Shown: positions 27,981 through 38,213, counted from the first letter of the stretch. The stretch: DNA of 64,000 nucleotides from Halomonas sp. (GCF_029263665.1 NZ_JAJUFQ010000002.1:124001-188000); one strand, 5' to 3'. Translations and numbers: made by a program. The notes: generated by a model from the letters alone, not told the origin.

Positions 27981-28337
27981 ATGCCACTCGTCAACCGCTA
28001 CGAAATGCTGCTTGAAATGACCTGTCGCATGCTGGAACTTTCCCGCAATGCCTCATGGGAAGAGCTGATTGCCCTGGAAACAGACTATATGGAGAAGACA
28101 GCAAGTCTCCCTGCTGTGAACCCGGGCCAACTCGATCAAACCTCTCAGAAGCGCCTGCGGGAATTGATCGAGGCCATCCTTGCCAATGACCAGGCGCTGC
28201 GCCAACAACTCATTGAGCACCGTGATGCGCTGGGACACCTGATCCAGGTTTCACGCTGCAAGCAGGACCTCAATCGCACTTATGCTGGCGGCAGAATCAT
28301 CAATGCTGGCAACCGATTCCGGCAGAAAACATCGTGA
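27981..28337 (+). CDS. fliT: Flagellar chaperone FliT
   Basis: The start chosen is the ATG at 27981, with AGGAAA about five bases before it; the earlier in-frame ATG at 27942 has a weaker site and would overlap fliS. The 118-residue, all-helical protein starts MPLVNRYEMLLEMTCRMLEL. In enteric bacteria FliT is the FliD chaperone and also binds FlhDC to reduce its activity, which is relevant because flhDC is present nearby. Sequence conservation is low; the call relies on size, helical pattern and position. Confidence 0.78.
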   Translation: MPLVNRYEMLLEMTCRMLELSRNASWEELIALETDYMEKTASLPAVNPGQLDQTSQKRLRELIEAILANDQALRQQLIEHRDALGHLIQVSRCKQDLNRTYAGGRIINAGNRFRQKTS

Positions 28338-29347
28338 GCGGTCTGACCCCTCTCATCGATACGCTGCTACATCAGGTGCTCGGCAAACGGGTGGATGTGC
28401 CGGTGTCACGGGACCCGCATGCGCCGGTGACACCTGTCGACCCCAGTCGCTTCACACGTCCGGCACACAGCGACTCACGCTTGCAAGGCGAACCCTCCAG
28501 CACCAACACTGAAGCCCTCGCAACAAAACAAACGACAGGTAACCTGTCCCGACCGGCCGCTGCCGCATCATTGTCTCGGTCTGGGGAACCCGCCAATGCA
28601 TCGACGGTATCCCACCTAAGCAAGTCCGCGTGGCGCATTGCCGAATTGCTGCAACGGTTTCCTGCAGTGCCTTCGCGGCTTGTGCCACCTCGGCCGCTGT
28701 TGGATACCATGCCCATGCGCCTTTCCACGGCCCAGGCATCTGGCACCAATTCTCTCTTCAGTGACGAACATGCCAATATCGTGCATGAACTATCTGGACG
28801 ACTGAACGGCAGCGTGCGTGACAGTGGTCTGTTCTATGAAGCGCACCTGGCGCGCTGGTTCAAGGGCGACATGGATATCACGCAACTCGCCCGGGAACCG
28901 CACAACCAACTTCCCTCGCCAACCACAAATGCCCTGGAAGCCCTCATGCGCCATCAGCTGGAAATGCTGGTGACGCCTCAACTGCGCTGGGAAGGGGAAG
29001 CCTGGCCAGGCATGTTCATGACCCTGTTGATGCAGCCAGCAACATGGCCGTGCCTGGATCATGACACTCACCCTGCTACCTCGGAAGACGATGCCGAACA
29101 GGAGAATGACTGGGATACCCAATTACACCTCGACCTGAATACGCTAGGTTGCATCAGCGCCCACCTGTACATGACGAAATCTCGTCTGGATATCACATTG
29201 ACCAACTTTGACGAAGCACGCAGGCCATATTTGGAGCAGCACAAGGCTGCACTCGAGGCACGCTTGCGTGCACATGGTCTTGAACATGTTCAGGTGGCAC
29301 TTTCATCGCCAGCGGAAGACGGGGAACCCTGCCATGACATACCCTGA
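28334..29347 (+). CDS. Second FliK-like protein (Flg_hook-type C-terminal domain)
   Basis: The 337-residue protein starts at a GTG overlapping the fliT stop (GTGA). It has a disordered Pro/Thr/Ser N-terminal part and a C-terminal domain with LHLDLNTLGCISAHLYMTKS and ALEARLRAHGLEHVQVAL, which follows the Flg_hook pattern. A true FliK is at the left edge of the window, so this is a second, divergent family member. It is paired with an FlhB C-terminal homologue, so it may act on export switching, but that is inference. Confidence 0.7.
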   Translation: MSGLTPLIDTLLHQVLGKRVDVPVSRDPHAPVTPVDPSRFTRPAHSDSRLQGEPSSTNTEALATKQTTGNLSRPAAAASLSRSGEPANASTVSHLSKSAWRIAELLQRFPAVPSRLVPPRPLLDTMPMRLSTAQASGTNSLFSDEHANIVHELSGRLNGSVRDSGLFYEAHLARWFKGDMDITQLAREPHNQLPSPTTNALEALMRHQLEMLVTPQLRWEGEAWPGMFMTLLMQPATWPCLDHDTHPATSEDDAEQENDWDTQLHLDLNTLGCISAHLYMTKSRLDITLTNFDEARRPYLEQHKAALEARLRAHGLEHVQVALSSPAEDGEPCHDIP

Positions 29348-29690
29348 CAGTCCTCCCAACGAATCTCGGTCTTCACCCCAGCAACATCTTTCACCACCGC
29401 CTCGTCAAGCCCTGGCACTGGGTTATGCCCCCGACAAAGACGATGCGCCGAGAGTACTTGCCAAGGGTTATGGAGAACTGGCTGATCGCATCATTGCCGA
29501 AGCCAGGCTTCATGATATTTACGTTCATGATGAACCGGAACTGATGGGGCTTTTAATGCAGCTGGATCTGGATGAACAGATTCCTCCTCATCTTTATCAT
29601 GTCATCGCTGAAATACTGATATGGGTTATGGAGCTGGACAGCGCTGCCTCAGGCTTTCAAGACAACAATAAACAAACAAAAAACACGTAA
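29334..29690 (+). CDS. FhlB-like protein: free-standing FlhB C-terminal domain homologue
   Basis: The ATG at 29334 overlaps the end of the previous gene and gives 118 residues. After a polar N-terminus it reads ALGYAPDKDDAPRVLAKGYG and HDIYVHDEPELMGLLMQLDL, closely following FlhB from just past the autocleavage site. It has no membrane helices and no NPTH site of its own. In other bacteria such proteins can replace the cleaved C-terminal piece of FlhB. Its tail becomes Asn/Lys/Thr-rich at the AT-rich border. Confidence 0.85.
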   Translation: MTYPDSPPNESRSSPQQHLSPPPRQALALGYAPDKDDAPRVLAKGYGELADRIIAEARLHDIYVHDEPELMGLLMQLDLDEQIPPHLYHVIAEILIWVMELDSAASGFQDNNKQTKNT

Positions 29691-30035
29691 TATTTACAAA
29701 TAAAAACACACAGACACTAGATAAAACCACATGAAAAGAACAACTAAATAAGTAATTAAATTTCAGAAAAATACCTCTTTATTCGTATTATACATTTAAT
29801 GATTTTCGTCATGGATATTTACCATAACGATTGGACAATGGTGACTTTGATCATAATATTTTATGTCGCGACTTGTGCGTATTATTCATTAATAGACACT
29901 AGCTCTACGACAAGCATACGGCATGAAATGTATTAAAAATCTCATCTGTATACACCTTGCCTTTGCCTTGTCCAAGACTCGGTTATAGACCGGCGTTCAT
30001 TACTCAAGTCAATTCAGGTATTGAGGCAAGCAAAG
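29691..30035. other. AT-rich control region of flhDC
   Basis: About 345 bases with no gene and clearly higher AT content than the neighbours. Around 29840-29855, GGTGACTTTGATCATA resembles a CRP/Vfr site (GTGA-N6-TCA). Long, AT-rich upstream regions with many inputs are typical for flhDC in enteric bacteria. No convincing sigma-28 site is present. Promoter positions cannot be fixed by eye. Confidence 0.5.
29840..29855. promoter_or_regulatory. Candidate CRP/Vfr site upstream of flhD
   Basis: GGTGA-CTTTGA-TCATA fits the TGTGA-N6-TCACA pattern at 7 of the 10 defined positions and lies about 190 bases before flhD. Catabolite control of flhDC is known in E. coli; here it is only suggested by the sequence. 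Confidence 0.35.
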
Positions 30036-30353
30036 ATGAGTTCTACCACACTAATCAACGAGATTCAGGAACTGAACCTCGCTTATCTTCTTCTCGCTCA
30101 GCGGCTTTTGGCAGAAGATCGAGACACCGCCATGCTTCGCTTGAATATCGATCCACAGCAAGCCAGCCTGTTGGCCAACCTGAATGCTCGTCAGCTCACT
30201 CGGCTATCCCGTACCACGCAGCTGTTATGTCATCTGGGAGTCGGTTCTGCAGAACAGCTCCGCCAGATCACCGACAATCCTCGGGAGCAAGGGCTCAGTC
30301 ATATTCACTCATCACTACTGATGGCAAACCCTGGCGCCACTCCAATATCTTAG
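30036..30353 (+). CDS. flhD: Flagellar master regulator subunit FlhD
   Basis: The ATG at 30036 is preceded by GAGG nine bases upstream; a TTG further up is not needed. The 105-residue protein begins MSSTTLINEIQELNLAYLLL and continues AQRLLAEDRDTAMLRLNI, the FlhD dimerisation core. It forms the FlhD4C2 complex that activates early flagellar operons. It is followed 11 bases later by flhC. FlhD is uncommon outside the enteric and beta/gamma lineages that use this control scheme. Confidence 0.95.
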   Translation: MSSTTLINEIQELNLAYLLLAQRLLAEDRDTAMLRLNIDPQQASLLANLNARQLTRLSRTTQLLCHLGVGSAEQLRQITDNPREQGLSHIHSSLLMANPGATPIS

Positions 30354-30364
30354 GAACTCCGAGC

Positions 30365-30913
30365 ATGGTATCCACCAAGAGTCTTGTCGATGAGATGCGC
30401 CAGGTTCAATTGGCCATCGACCTGATCGTGCTGGGTGCCCGACTCCAGGTACTGGAAACCGAGACAGGCCTGAGCCGCGCCCGATTGATCCGCCTGTTCA
30501 AGGAGGTGCGGGGCAAATCCCCTCCCAAGGGCATGCTACCATTCTCCACCGACTGGTTCATCACCTGGCTACCCAATATTCATTCATCGCTGTTCTATGC
30601 CTACTATCAGCGCCTGAGAATACAGGGTTGCGTGCGAATGGAAGCCTTTGTCAAAGGTTACCGGCTCTATGCTGAACAAGTCGCCACGGGGGATGAAGAA
30701 GCAGAGCCCGTACTGGGACTTACGCGGGCATGGACCCTGATTCGCTTCTTCGAGAACGACTTGCTGCAACTCTCCAGCTGTACTCGCTGTCAGGGTCGCT
30801 TTGTTGCCCATGCTCACACGCCGGATCATGACTATGTATGTGGCATCTGTCAGCCACCATCACGGGCAGGAAAGACCCGACAACGTAGAGAAGCCGAAGC
30901 CAAGCGGGCCTGA
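30365..30913 (+). CDS. flhC: Flagellar master regulator subunit FlhC
   Basis: The 182-residue protein from the ATG at 30365 carries the FlhC signature KSPPKGMLPFSTDWFITWLP and the zinc site CTRCQGRF...YVCGICQPP, the two Cys-x2-Cys pairs of FlhC. It binds DNA as part of FlhD4C2. A longer frame runs back to 29957 through flhD in another phase and is not coding. The stop codon is inside the stem of the downstream terminator. Confidence 0.96.
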   Translation: MVSTKSLVDEMRQVQLAIDLIVLGARLQVLETETGLSRARLIRLFKEVRGKSPPKGMLPFSTDWFITWLPNIHSSLFYAYYQRLRIQGCVRMEAFVKGYRLYAEQVATGDEEAEPVLGLTRAWTLIRFFENDLLQLSSCTRCQGRFVAHAHTPDHDYVCGICQPPSRAGKTRQRREAEAKRA

Positions 30914-30930
30914 GGGCCCGCTTCATTTTC
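30902..30930 (+). terminator. Intrinsic terminator overlapping the flhC stop
   Basis: AAGCGGGC and GCCCGCTT form a perfect 8-bp GC-rich stem whose loop includes the TGA of flhC, followed by CATTTTCTT. It separates flhDC from motAB. Confidence 0.8.
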
Positions 30931-30958
30931 TTGTCCACTTTTCTCTATGACCATTTCC

Positions 30959-30985
30959 TCAAGTTTCTGCGTTTACGGTCGATAA
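30959..30985 (+). promoter_or_regulatory. Sigma-28 (FliA) promoter for motAB-cheAW
   Basis: TCAAGTTT, 11 bases and GTCGATAA match the consensus at 14 of 16 positions. It lies 41 bases before the motA GTG and after the flhC terminator, so the stator and chemotaxis genes are late genes. Confidence 0.85.
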
Positions 30986-31026
30986 CTTCAGCACATCTTC
31001 TTCATGGCCTGTAAAGGATCCCGGAC

Positions 31027-31899
31027 GTGCTGATACCCATTGGATTTGTGATCGTTCTAGCGTCGGTATTCGGCGGTTATGTACTTTCGGGTGGCAGCCT
31101 GGGCCCCCTCTTCCAGCCGCTGGAACTTCTGATGATCGGTGGCGCTGGCCTAGGTGCTTTCGTTGCTTCCAATCATGGCAAGGCGCTCAAGTCCACCTTC
31201 CGCATCTTCTCCCGTTTGCGTCGCTCCAATCGCTACAACAAAGACATGTACATGGAGCTGATGGCTCTTCAATACCGCTTGCTGTCAAAAGCCCGCAAGG
31301 ACGGCATGCTCAGCATTGAACGTGACATCGACGACCCTTCTTCCAGCACCTTGTTCAGTGATTATCCCAAGGTGCTTGCCGATCCCATGATCATGAATTT
31401 CCTCACTGACTATCTGCGCCTGATGGTGACAGGAAACATGGACCCAATGGAGGTCGATGAACTGATGCTGCACGAAATCGAGATGTTCGAGCAGGAAGCC
31501 CACATGCCCGCCGATGCCATCAATAAAGTGGCAGACGCTATGCCTGCCTTTGGCATCGTCGCCGCTGTCATGGGCGTAGTGAAGGCACTCAGCTCAGCAA
31601 CAGCCGATCCAAGCGAAATGGGAGAAATGATTGCTCATGCTCTGGTTGGTACTTTCCTTGGCATTCTGCTGGGTTACGGCTTCATCAGTCCACTGGCTTC
31701 ACGTATCGAACGTCAGACCAATGAAGCCTTGAAAGTCTTGCAATGCCTGCGTGTCACCCTGCTGACCAGCCTGCACGGCTATCCACCTCAATTGGCAGTG
31801 GAGTTTGGTCGCAAGGCTCTGCATAGCAGCGAGCGCCCCAGTTTCAGCGAGCTGGAAAGCCATGTTCGTGACGCCAAGTCCCAAGGGGGGGGCTCATGA
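31027..31899 (+). CDS. motA: Flagellar motor stator protein MotA
   Basis: The 290-residue inner-membrane protein uses a GTG start after AAAGGA. It has four membrane segments, the cytoplasmic loop with SKARKDGMLSIERDIDDP (charged residues that touch FliG) and the later VADAMPAFGIVAAVMGVVKA with the conserved Pro. It pairs with MotB as a proton channel; the enteric-like residues suggest H+ coupling rather than Na+. The motB start overlaps its stop. Confidence 0.96.
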   Translation: MLIPIGFVIVLASVFGGYVLSGGSLGPLFQPLELLMIGGAGLGAFVASNHGKALKSTFRIFSRLRRSNRYNKDMYMELMALQYRLLSKARKDGMLSIERDIDDPSSSTLFSDYPKVLADPMIMNFLTDYLRLMVTGNMDPMEVDELMLHEIEMFEQEAHMPADAINKVADAMPAFGIVAAVMGVVKALSSATADPSEMGEMIAHALVGTFLGILLGYGFISPLASRIERQTNEALKVLQCLRVTLLTSLHGYPPQLAVEFGRKALHSSERPSFSELESHVRDAKSQGGGS

Positions 31900-32825
31900 G
31901 TGCACCAGACAAGTCTCGCCCCGTCATCATCCGTCGCAAGAAGGTCGTGCACGCGCATCATGGCGGTAGCTGGAAGATTGCCCTGGCCGATTTCATGACC
32001 GCTCTGATGGCGCTGTTTCTGGTGATGTGGATCCTTTCATCATCCAGCCCCGAGACCCGTGAGGCCATTGCTGACTACTTCAGTACACCCTTGATCACTG
32101 CACTTTCCAATGGTGACAGCCAGGCGATCAGCTCCCAGGTCATTCCCGGAGGAGGCCCCGACCCGACGTCCATCGAGGGAGAGAAATCTCGCCTCAATCC
32201 TCGCATGCAGCATCGGCCAAGCGAGCAACAGAGACGGGCCTTTCGTGAACTGCAGCGGCGAATTGAACAGGCGCTGCTGAAGCATCCTGACTTGAAGGAT
32301 CTACGCAATCAGCTGCGCTTCGATATCACCCAGGAAGGGTTGCGCATTCAATTGCTCGACAATGCCAAGCGTCCCATGTTCGAGCTTGGTAGCGATGATG
32401 TTGCCCCCTATCTGCGCGAACTGCTGCAGGCCATGGCGCCTCTGCTCAATGACCAACCCAATGCCATCAGCATCAGTGGTCACACCGACAGCCTGGCCTA
32501 CTTGAATGGGCGCATGGGCTACAGCAACTGGGAACTCTCGGCTGCACGAGCCAATGCATCACGACGGGAACTGGTGGCCCATGGCCTTGATACCGACAAA
32601 CTGTTGCGAGTGGCAGGACTGGCCGATCAGGTCGCGATGCCAGGCACCACAGCAGACAACCCCATCAATCGGCGTATCGAACTGGTCGTACTGTTCCCGA
32701 GTATAGCGGAATCGATCCGCCACCCAGGCACTCTGGATCTGCCTGCATCACAGCAGAACCAGGCCAAGGACCACATGCTTGCTGGCCCGGTTACGCCGCC
32801 TTCCCGTCCCACGAACACTCCTTGA
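31896..32825 (+). CDS. motB: Flagellar motor stator protein MotB
   Basis: The 309-residue protein has a short cytoplasmic start, one membrane helix (ALADFMTALMALFLVMWILS) with the proton-binding Asp at residue 32 as in E. coli, and an OmpA-like peptidoglycan-binding domain with SISGHTDSLAYLNGRMGYSN and WELSAARANASRREL. It anchors the stator to the cell wall. It overlaps motA and is 12 bases from cheA. Confidence 0.97.
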   Translation: MSAPDKSRPVIIRRKKVVHAHHGGSWKIALADFMTALMALFLVMWILSSSSPETREAIADYFSTPLITALSNGDSQAISSQVIPGGGPDPTSIEGEKSRLNPRMQHRPSEQQRRAFRELQRRIEQALLKHPDLKDLRNQLRFDITQEGLRIQLLDNAKRPMFELGSDDVAPYLRELLQAMAPLLNDQPNAISISGHTDSLAYLNGRMGYSNWELSAARANASRRELVAHGLDTDKLLRVAGLADQVAMPGTTADNPINRRIELVVLFPSIAESIRHPGTLDLPASQQNQAKDHMLAGPVTPPSRPTNTP

Positions 32826-32837
32826 GCCCACACCGAT

Positions 32838-34925
32838 ATGGATATCCAAGATTTCAGCGATACCTTTTTCGAGGAAGCCGAAGAACTGCTGGCAGACATG
32901 GAAGGGCACCTTCTGGCCCTTGACCCTGCCGTGCCGGACATCGAGCAGCTCAATGCCATCTTCCGCGCTGCTCATTCAATCAAGGGGGGTGCCGGCACTT
33001 TCGGCTTTGAAGCACTTCAGCGCACCACCCACATTTTCGAGAATCTGCTCGATCACGCCCGACGTGGCGAACTGAACCTGCGGGGGGAAATCATTGATGC
33101 CTTTCTTGCCACCAAGGACGAACTTAGTGACCAGTTGGCCGCTTATCGCAATGGCACCACCCCTGATCAAGCGGCCTTCGAGCAAGCCTGTCATGTCCTG
33201 AACAGCATCGCAGACCAGGAAATTGGCGACGGCCAGAAAACCTCCGGCACTTCGGTACCCGAAGGTAGTGCCGCCACCCAACCTTCCTCACAAGCCTCAC
33301 AGGCCATGCAATCCCTGATGGTCACGCTGAAGAACGTCAGCGAACAGGATAGGAGTCTGCTGATAGAAGAGCTGGGGCAGTTGGGAGACATTGTTGAGCA
33401 ACACAGTGATGCAGGCCAATGCCGAGTGATATTGGCCACGACAGAGGGTGCCGATGCCATCGAGGCAGTGATGTGCTTCATTGTCGAACCGGAGCAGGTC
33501 AGTATCGCGCCCGTGGCCAGCACTACCCCACCATCCGTTGACAAGGCTTCAATCGCAGGCAAGGCGCCCGCTACTGACACGCTTTCAGCAAAGAAGGCCA
33601 GCCCTCCTCCCGTCCGGCCTGCAAAAGCAAAGTCCACCCAGGAAAATGGCTCCATTCGAGTTGCGGTCGACAAGGTCGATCAGATCATCAATCTGGTCGG
33701 TGAGCTCATCATCACACAGTCGATGCTTGACCAGACCGTCAGCGAATTGCAGGGCAGCGAGCATGCCGCGCTACTCAGTGGAATGAGCCTACTCCAGCGC
33801 AATGCACGAGACTTGCAGGAAGCCGTGATGTCCATTCGCATGGTGCCCATGGACTATGTCTTCAGCCGCTTCCCTCGCTTGGTTCGCGACTTGGCCGGCA
33901 AGCTCGGCAAACAGATCGAACTGGTCACCGAAGGAGAGTCCACCGAGCTCGACAAGAGCCTGACCGAACGCATCATTGACCCCCTTACCCACCTGGTACG
34001 CAACAGTCTCGATCACGGTATCGAGCTCCCCGATACACGGGTAGCCGCTGGCAAACCCACTACGGGACGCCTGACGCTGTCGGCCCAGCACCAGGGTGGC
34101 AACATTCTTATCGAGGTAATAGATGACGGCGCCGGGCTGAATCGAGAACGTATTCTCGCCAAAGCCAATGAAAATGGGCTGAACGTCTCGGACGCCATGA
34201 GTGACGAGGAAGTCTGGCAGTTGATCTTTGCCCCGGGGTTCTCCACCGCAGCAGAAATCAGCGACGTCTCAGGGCGCGGAGTGGGCATGGATGTGGTCAA
34301 GCGCAACATCCAGGCCATGGGAGGCCATGTCGAGATTCTCTCGCGCCCCGGACAGGGTACGACCACTCGAATCGTGTTGCCGCTGACGCTCGCCATCCTC
34401 GATGGCATGTCGGTCAAGGTCGGGGCAGAAATGTTCATTCTTCCGCTATCGACAGTCATCGAGTCTCTGCAGCCGACGCATCAAGATCTCTACACCATGG
34501 CCGGTGACGACCTGGTGCTCAGGGTACGCGAAGAATACCTGCCCGTCGTCGCCCTGCATGAAACCCTGGATGTGGCCAATGCCTGCCATCAGCCCACCGA
34601 AAGCATTGCCGTCATCGTACAGGGAGAAGGACGCCGCTATGCGCTGCTGGTCGATGATCTGGTCGGTCAGCAACAAGTCGTGGTCAAGAACCTCGAGACC
34701 AACTACCGCCGCGTACCGGGCATCTCTGCCGCCACCATTCTCGGTGATGGCAGTGTGGCACTGATTCTCGACATTGCCGATCTGCATCGCCTGCACCAAC
34801 GCAAGAGACGCGATGCATGCTCAGTCCTGACAGACGGCGCACAGCAACTCTCTTCATCGGGCCATCCCACTACTGAATCCACCTCTGAAATTCTCACCAC
34901 CACAGCGGAGGACATGACGCCATGA
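32838..34925 (+). CDS. cheA: Chemotaxis histidine kinase CheA
   Basis: The 695-residue kinase has the full layout: Hpt ([15 protein letters not shown], phosphoacceptor His46), a P2 domain at about 155-225, a Pro/Lys linker, the dimerisation P3 ([20 protein letters not shown]), the ATPase P4 ([28 protein letters not shown]) and a CheW-like P5 with [17 protein letters not shown]. It phosphorylates CheY and CheB in response to receptors. The cheW start overlaps its stop. Confidence 0.97.
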   Translation: MDIQDFSDTFFEEAEELLADMEGHLLALDPAVPDIEQLNAIFRAAHSIKGGAGTFGFEALQRTTHIFENLLDHARRGELNLRGEIIDAFLATKDELSDQLAAYRNGTTPDQAAFEQACHVLNSIADQEIGDGQKTSGTSVPEGSAATQPSSQASQAMQSLMVTLKNVSEQDRSLLIEELGQLGDIVEQHSDAGQCRVILATTEGADAIEAVMCFIVEPEQVSIAPVASTTPPSVDKASIAGKAPATDTLSAKKASPPPVRPAKAKSTQENGSIRVAVDKVDQIINLVGELIITQSMLDQTVSELQGSEHAALLSGMSLLQRNARDLQEAVMSIRMVPMDYVFSRFPRLVRDLAGKLGKQIELVTEGESTELDKSLTERIIDPLTHLVRNSLDHGIELPDTRVAAGKPTTGRLTLSAQHQGGNILIEVIDDGAGLNRERILAKANENGLNVSDAMSDEEVWQLIFAPGFSTAAEISDVSGRGVGMDVVKRNIQAMGGHVEILSRPGQGTTTRIVLPLTLAILDGMSVKVGAEMFILPLSTVIESLQPTHQDLYTMAGDDLVLRVREEYLPVVALHETLDVANACHQPTESIAVIVQGEGRRYALLVDDLVGQQQVVVKNLETNYRRVPGISAATILGDGSVALILDIADLHRLHQRKRRDACSVLTDGAQQLSSSGHPTTESTSEILTTTAEDMTP

Positions 34926-35425
34926 CCGACTTAAGCCAGAGCAGTGGCCCAGCCGCCACAGACCTCAACCAGAGTCAGTTCCTGATCTTCTCCCTTGGCG
35001 ACGAAGAGTACGCCATCGACATCCTCAAGGTGCAGGAGATTCGTGGCTACGAGAATGTCACTCGCATCGCCAACGCTCCAGCTTTCATCAAAGGAGTGAC
35101 CAATCTGCGCGGAGTGATCGTTCCCATTGTCGATTTGCGCCTGCGCTTTGCACTCGAGAATGCCGAATACAACAGCCAGACAGTGGTCATCGTCGTCAAT
35201 GTCGGCCAGCGCGTGATCGGTATCGTGGTGGATAGCGTCTCCGACGTGATGGCGTTACTTCCCGAGCAGATTAAGCCGGCTCCCGAGTTTGGCGCCACCC
35301 TGTCGGCAGACTATCTGAGCGGGCTTGGCAGCGTAGGCGACCGCATGCTGGTGCTGGTCGACATCGAGCGCCTGTTGACCAGTGAGGAAATGGCACTGGT
35401 GGAGCAAGTCAGCGATGGCCATTAA
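34922..35425 (+). CDS. cheW: Chemotaxis coupling protein CheW
   Basis: The 167-residue protein is a single CheW domain: [20 protein letters not shown], then [20 protein letters not shown]. It links receptors to CheA. It overlaps cheA by four bases and is 98 bases upstream of the first receptor gene; that gap shows no sigma-28 site. Confidence 0.96.
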   Translation: MTDLSQSSGPAATDLNQSQFLIFSLGDEEYAIDILKVQEIRGYENVTRIANAPAFIKGVTNLRGVIVPIVDLRLRFALENAEYNSQTVVIVVNVGQRVIGIVVDSVSDVMALLPEQIKPAPEFGATLSADYLSGLGSVGDRMLVLVDIERLLTSEEMALVEQVSDGH

Positions 35426-35523
35426 GGAAACAACAATGCCATTGCACCACATTCTTTCACTTTCAATACATGTTCACTCTCAACCCATGAACTTCCCAAC
35501 GGGTACTTGAAAAGGGCAGATCC

Positions 35524-37227
35524 GTGAATATTTTCCGTAGCATGAGCATAAAACTGCGTTGGTCATTGGTACTTTGCCTATTTGCCACATTGGTCGCCAT
35601 TCTCAGTGGCCTTGGGCTTTATACCGCCGCCATCAGTGAATCATCCATTCGCGAGTTGAACGAAGTCAATGTCGATCAGCGCACCATGCTGAACCGCGCA
35701 ATATCGACGCAATTGGTCATCCAGGTTGGTATGCGTAATATTCGAGCAAGACTGCTGGCCGACGACTGGAGCAACAAACCTGAGGAGCTTAAGCAGGACA
35801 TCAGCAACCTGGACAAGAAGATCGACGAGTTCAACCAGCTCATCGACGATTTCTTTAAGCTGCCGACACAGCCAGACCAGACCGAATTGCTCAGCAATAT
35901 TCGCCAGACCTACGATACCCTGCTCAATGATGGCTTGTTGCCACAGCGCCAAAGACTGGCCAATGACAGTGTCGGAACCTTCACCCTCAATGCTGCTGAC
36001 GTTCAAAAGAAGGCCGACGACTTTGAGCAGGCCTGCCTGAACTTCTTTCACACTGCCACAGAACAGGGCACCCAGCTATACCAGGACTTTCTTGCCCAAA
36101 CGGAATTGATGCAGTGGTGCATCGTCGCCGTGCTGAGCATCGCCATCATCACCATCATTGGCATGCTATGGGACACGACAGTCAACGTCGCCCGGCCACT
36201 CACTGGCCTGATCACCTACTTCGGAGCTGTTGAGCAAGGCGATCTGTCTCGCGAGATTCCCGAGCACGAAAAGAATGCGCTCATTCCCATCTGCATTGGC
36301 CGCCTCTACGCTTCGCTGAGCAAGATGCAGAGTGGCCTGGTCAGCATGGTCGGCGGGGTGCGCAATAGCGGTGACTTGATCTATCAGGGATCCCAGCATA
36401 TTGCCGCTGGCAACGGTGATCTATCGGCACGTACAGAACAGCAGGCGGCCTCGCTCGAGGAAACCGCTTCGAGTATGGAAGAGCTGTCATCGACCGTCAG
36501 TCAGAACGCCGATAACGCCCGCCAGGCCAGCCAACTGGCACGCGAGGCCAGCAGTGCAGCCAGCCGTGGCGGAGAAGTTGTCAGCGATGTCGTCAAGACG
36601 ATGCAGGATATCCGAACCGGATCCCATCATGTTGCCGACATCATCAGTACCATTGATGCCATCGCTTTCCAGACCAATATTCTCGCCCTCAATGCTTCCG
36701 TGGAAGCTGCCCGTGCCGGCGAGCATGGACGTGGTTTCGCTGTAGTGGCAGAGGAAGTCCGCAAGCTGGCCAGCCGTTCCTCCGATGCCGCCAGCGAGAT
36801 ACGTGAACTCATTGATGCCTCACTGAAGCAAGTCGAGGCAGGCACATTACGTGTCGATGATGCCGGGTCGGTAATGAAGGAACTGGTTGGCGCCGTGGCG
36901 AATGTCAGCGACATCATGGATGAGATCGCATCAGCTTCCGTCGAGCAAAGTCATGGCATTCAGCAGATCAACGAAGCCGTGACCCAGATGGAGCAGGTCA
37001 CCCAGCAAAATGCTCAGCTGGTACAACAATCCGCGACCGCTTCCACTCAACTTGAAGCCGAAGCCCGCCGCCTGACAACCGCCATGGGGCACTTCCGTCT
37101 GGCGGGTACGGCCACCTCGTCTCATGCTCCGATGACATCACCACAGCATTCTCCATCACCTTCACCGATTCCTTCTTCATCCGCGACTTCCGTACAACGC
37201 GAGCCTGAGGAATGGGAGGCATTTTGA
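35524..37227 (+). CDS. Methyl-accepting chemotaxis protein (receptor 1)
   Basis: The 567-residue receptor starts at GTG, with a first membrane helix at about 13-34, a periplasmic four-helix-type ligand domain to about 195, a second helix ([17 protein letters not shown]), HAMP, and a signalling domain with the canonical tip ([36 protein letters not shown]). The C-terminus has a long Ser/Pro linker ending EEWEAF, which resembles the CheR-tethering pentapeptide (xWxxF). The ligand cannot be deduced. It is placed between cheW and cheR. Confidence 0.93.
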   Translation: MNIFRSMSIKLRWSLVLCLFATLVAILSGLGLYTAAISESSIRELNEVNVDQRTMLNRAISTQLVIQVGMRNIRARLLADDWSNKPEELKQDISNLDKKIDEFNQLIDDFFKLPTQPDQTELLSNIRQTYDTLLNDGLLPQRQRLANDSVGTFTLNAADVQKKADDFEQACLNFFHTATEQGTQLYQDFLAQTELMQWCIVAVLSIAIITIIGMLWDTTVNVARPLTGLITYFGAVEQGDLSREIPEHEKNALIPICIGRLYASLSKMQSGLVSMVGGVRNSGDLIYQGSQHIAAGNGDLSARTEQQAASLEETASSMEELSSTVSQNADNARQASQLAREASSAASRGGEVVSDVVKTMQDIRTGSHHVADIISTIDAIAFQTNILALNASVEAARAGEHGRGFAVVAEEVRKLASRSSDAASEIRELIDASLKQVEAGTLRVDDAGSVMKELVGAVANVSDIMDEIASASVEQSHGIQQINEAVTQMEQVTQQNAQLVQQSATASTQLEAEARRLTTAMGHFRLAGTATSSHAPMTSPQHSPSPSPIPSSSATSVQREPEEWEAF

Positions 37228-37229
37228 AT

Positions 37230-38180
37230 ATGCACGCCACCCTCCCGCACTTGCCCCAGAACAGTCTTCCCAGCGATGCCAAGGCATCGCTGGGAAGGGA
37301 TCTGATTCTGACAGAAGATGATTTCAATCGCATACGCGCGATGATTTATCAGCGCGCAGGCATCGTACTTGCCGAACACAAGCAGGAAATGGTCTATGGA
37401 CGTCTTGCCAAGCGCCTGCGAGATCTTGGTCTCCGACATTTCGGAGATTATCTGAGGCTCCTTGACGGGCATCCAGACAACAGTGAATGGGAGATTTTCA
37501 TCAATGCTCTGACCACTAACCTGACAGCCTTCTTTCGCGAATCACACCACTTTCCATTACTGGCGAAGCATGCCCGGCAATGCTCTGGGAAGGTGCGCGT
37601 CTGGTGTGCGGCCTCATCCACTGGAGAAGAGCCCTACTCCATTGCCATGACCCTCAACGATGCCCTGGGGTCGAACAGCCTGACGCAGCAACGCTTCGAA
37701 GTCATCGCAACGGATATCGATACCGAGGCGCTGACCAAGGCTCGCGCCGGTATCTACCCATCGGAGCGCCTTGCACAACTGGATGATGATCTGGTCCATC
37801 GTTACTTTCTGCGCGGCAAGGGCAGTCGCCAAGGCATGGTCAGGGTCAATCCAGGCCTGGCCAATCACTTGAGTTTTTCCTCGCTCAACCTGCTGTCTTC
37901 CCAGTGGGATCTGACAGGTCCTTTCGATGCCATTTTCTGTCGTAACGTACTGATCTATTTCGACGAAGCTACCCAGCAGCGCATCCTCGGGCGCTTTATT
38001 CCCCTGCTCAAGCCCGATGGGCTGCTGTTCCTCGGCCATTCAGAGCATATTGCAGCACAGAGCACCGCCTTGGTGCGCTGTGGTCAGACCGTCTATGGGC
38101 TTCCGACAGGAAACAAGGGAAAAGTCCATGGATTGACGACAGAAGTCAAAAAAACATCTGAAAGGCTCAAAGGCTCCTAA
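37230..38180 (+). CDS. cheR: Chemotaxis methyltransferase CheR
   Basis: The ATG at 37230 has GGGAGG about ten bases upstream, giving 316 residues; an ATG at 37212 inside the receptor gene is also in frame but less likely. CheR uses S-adenosylmethionine to methylate receptor glutamates. Family motifs include [20 protein letters not shown] (SAM-binding loop), [17 protein letters not shown] and [14 protein letters not shown]. Its stop codon TAA is the first bases of the cheB sigma-28 promoter. Confidence 0.96.
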   Translation: MHATLPHLPQNSLPSDAKASLGRDLILTEDDFNRIRAMIYQRAGIVLAEHKQEMVYGRLAKRLRDLGLRHFGDYLRLLDGHPDNSEWEIFINALTTNLTAFFRESHHFPLLAKHARQCSGKVRVWCAASSTGEEPYSIAMTLNDALGSNSLTQQRFEVIATDIDTEALTKARAGIYPSERLAQLDDDLVHRYFLRGKGSRQGMVRVNPGLANHLSFSSLNLLSSQWDLTGPFDAIFCRNVLIYFDEATQQRILGRFIPLLKPDGLLFLGHSEHIAAQSTALVRCGQTVYGLPTGNKGKVHGLTTEVKKTSERLKGS

Positions 38181-38204
38181 AGCCTACCGTAACCACGTCG
38201 ATAA
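38178..38204 (+). promoter_or_regulatory. Sigma-28 (FliA) promoter for cheB, overlapping the cheR stop
   Basis: TAAAGCCT (whose TAA is the cheR stop codon), an 11-base spacer and GTCGATAA match the consensus at 13 of 16 positions. It lies 77 bases before the chosen cheB start, giving cheB its own late promoter apart from the motA transcript. Confidence 0.75.
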
Positions 38205-38213
38205 CACTGCCAT

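Noticed and set aside
29957..30364. Long N-terminal extension of flhC in frame through flhD
   Set aside because: flhD occupies the region in another frame, and the ATG at 30365 gives the normal FlhC length.
36500..36530. GCCGATAA within receptor 1
   Set aside because: Coding for the conserved signalling domain, with no -35 element.
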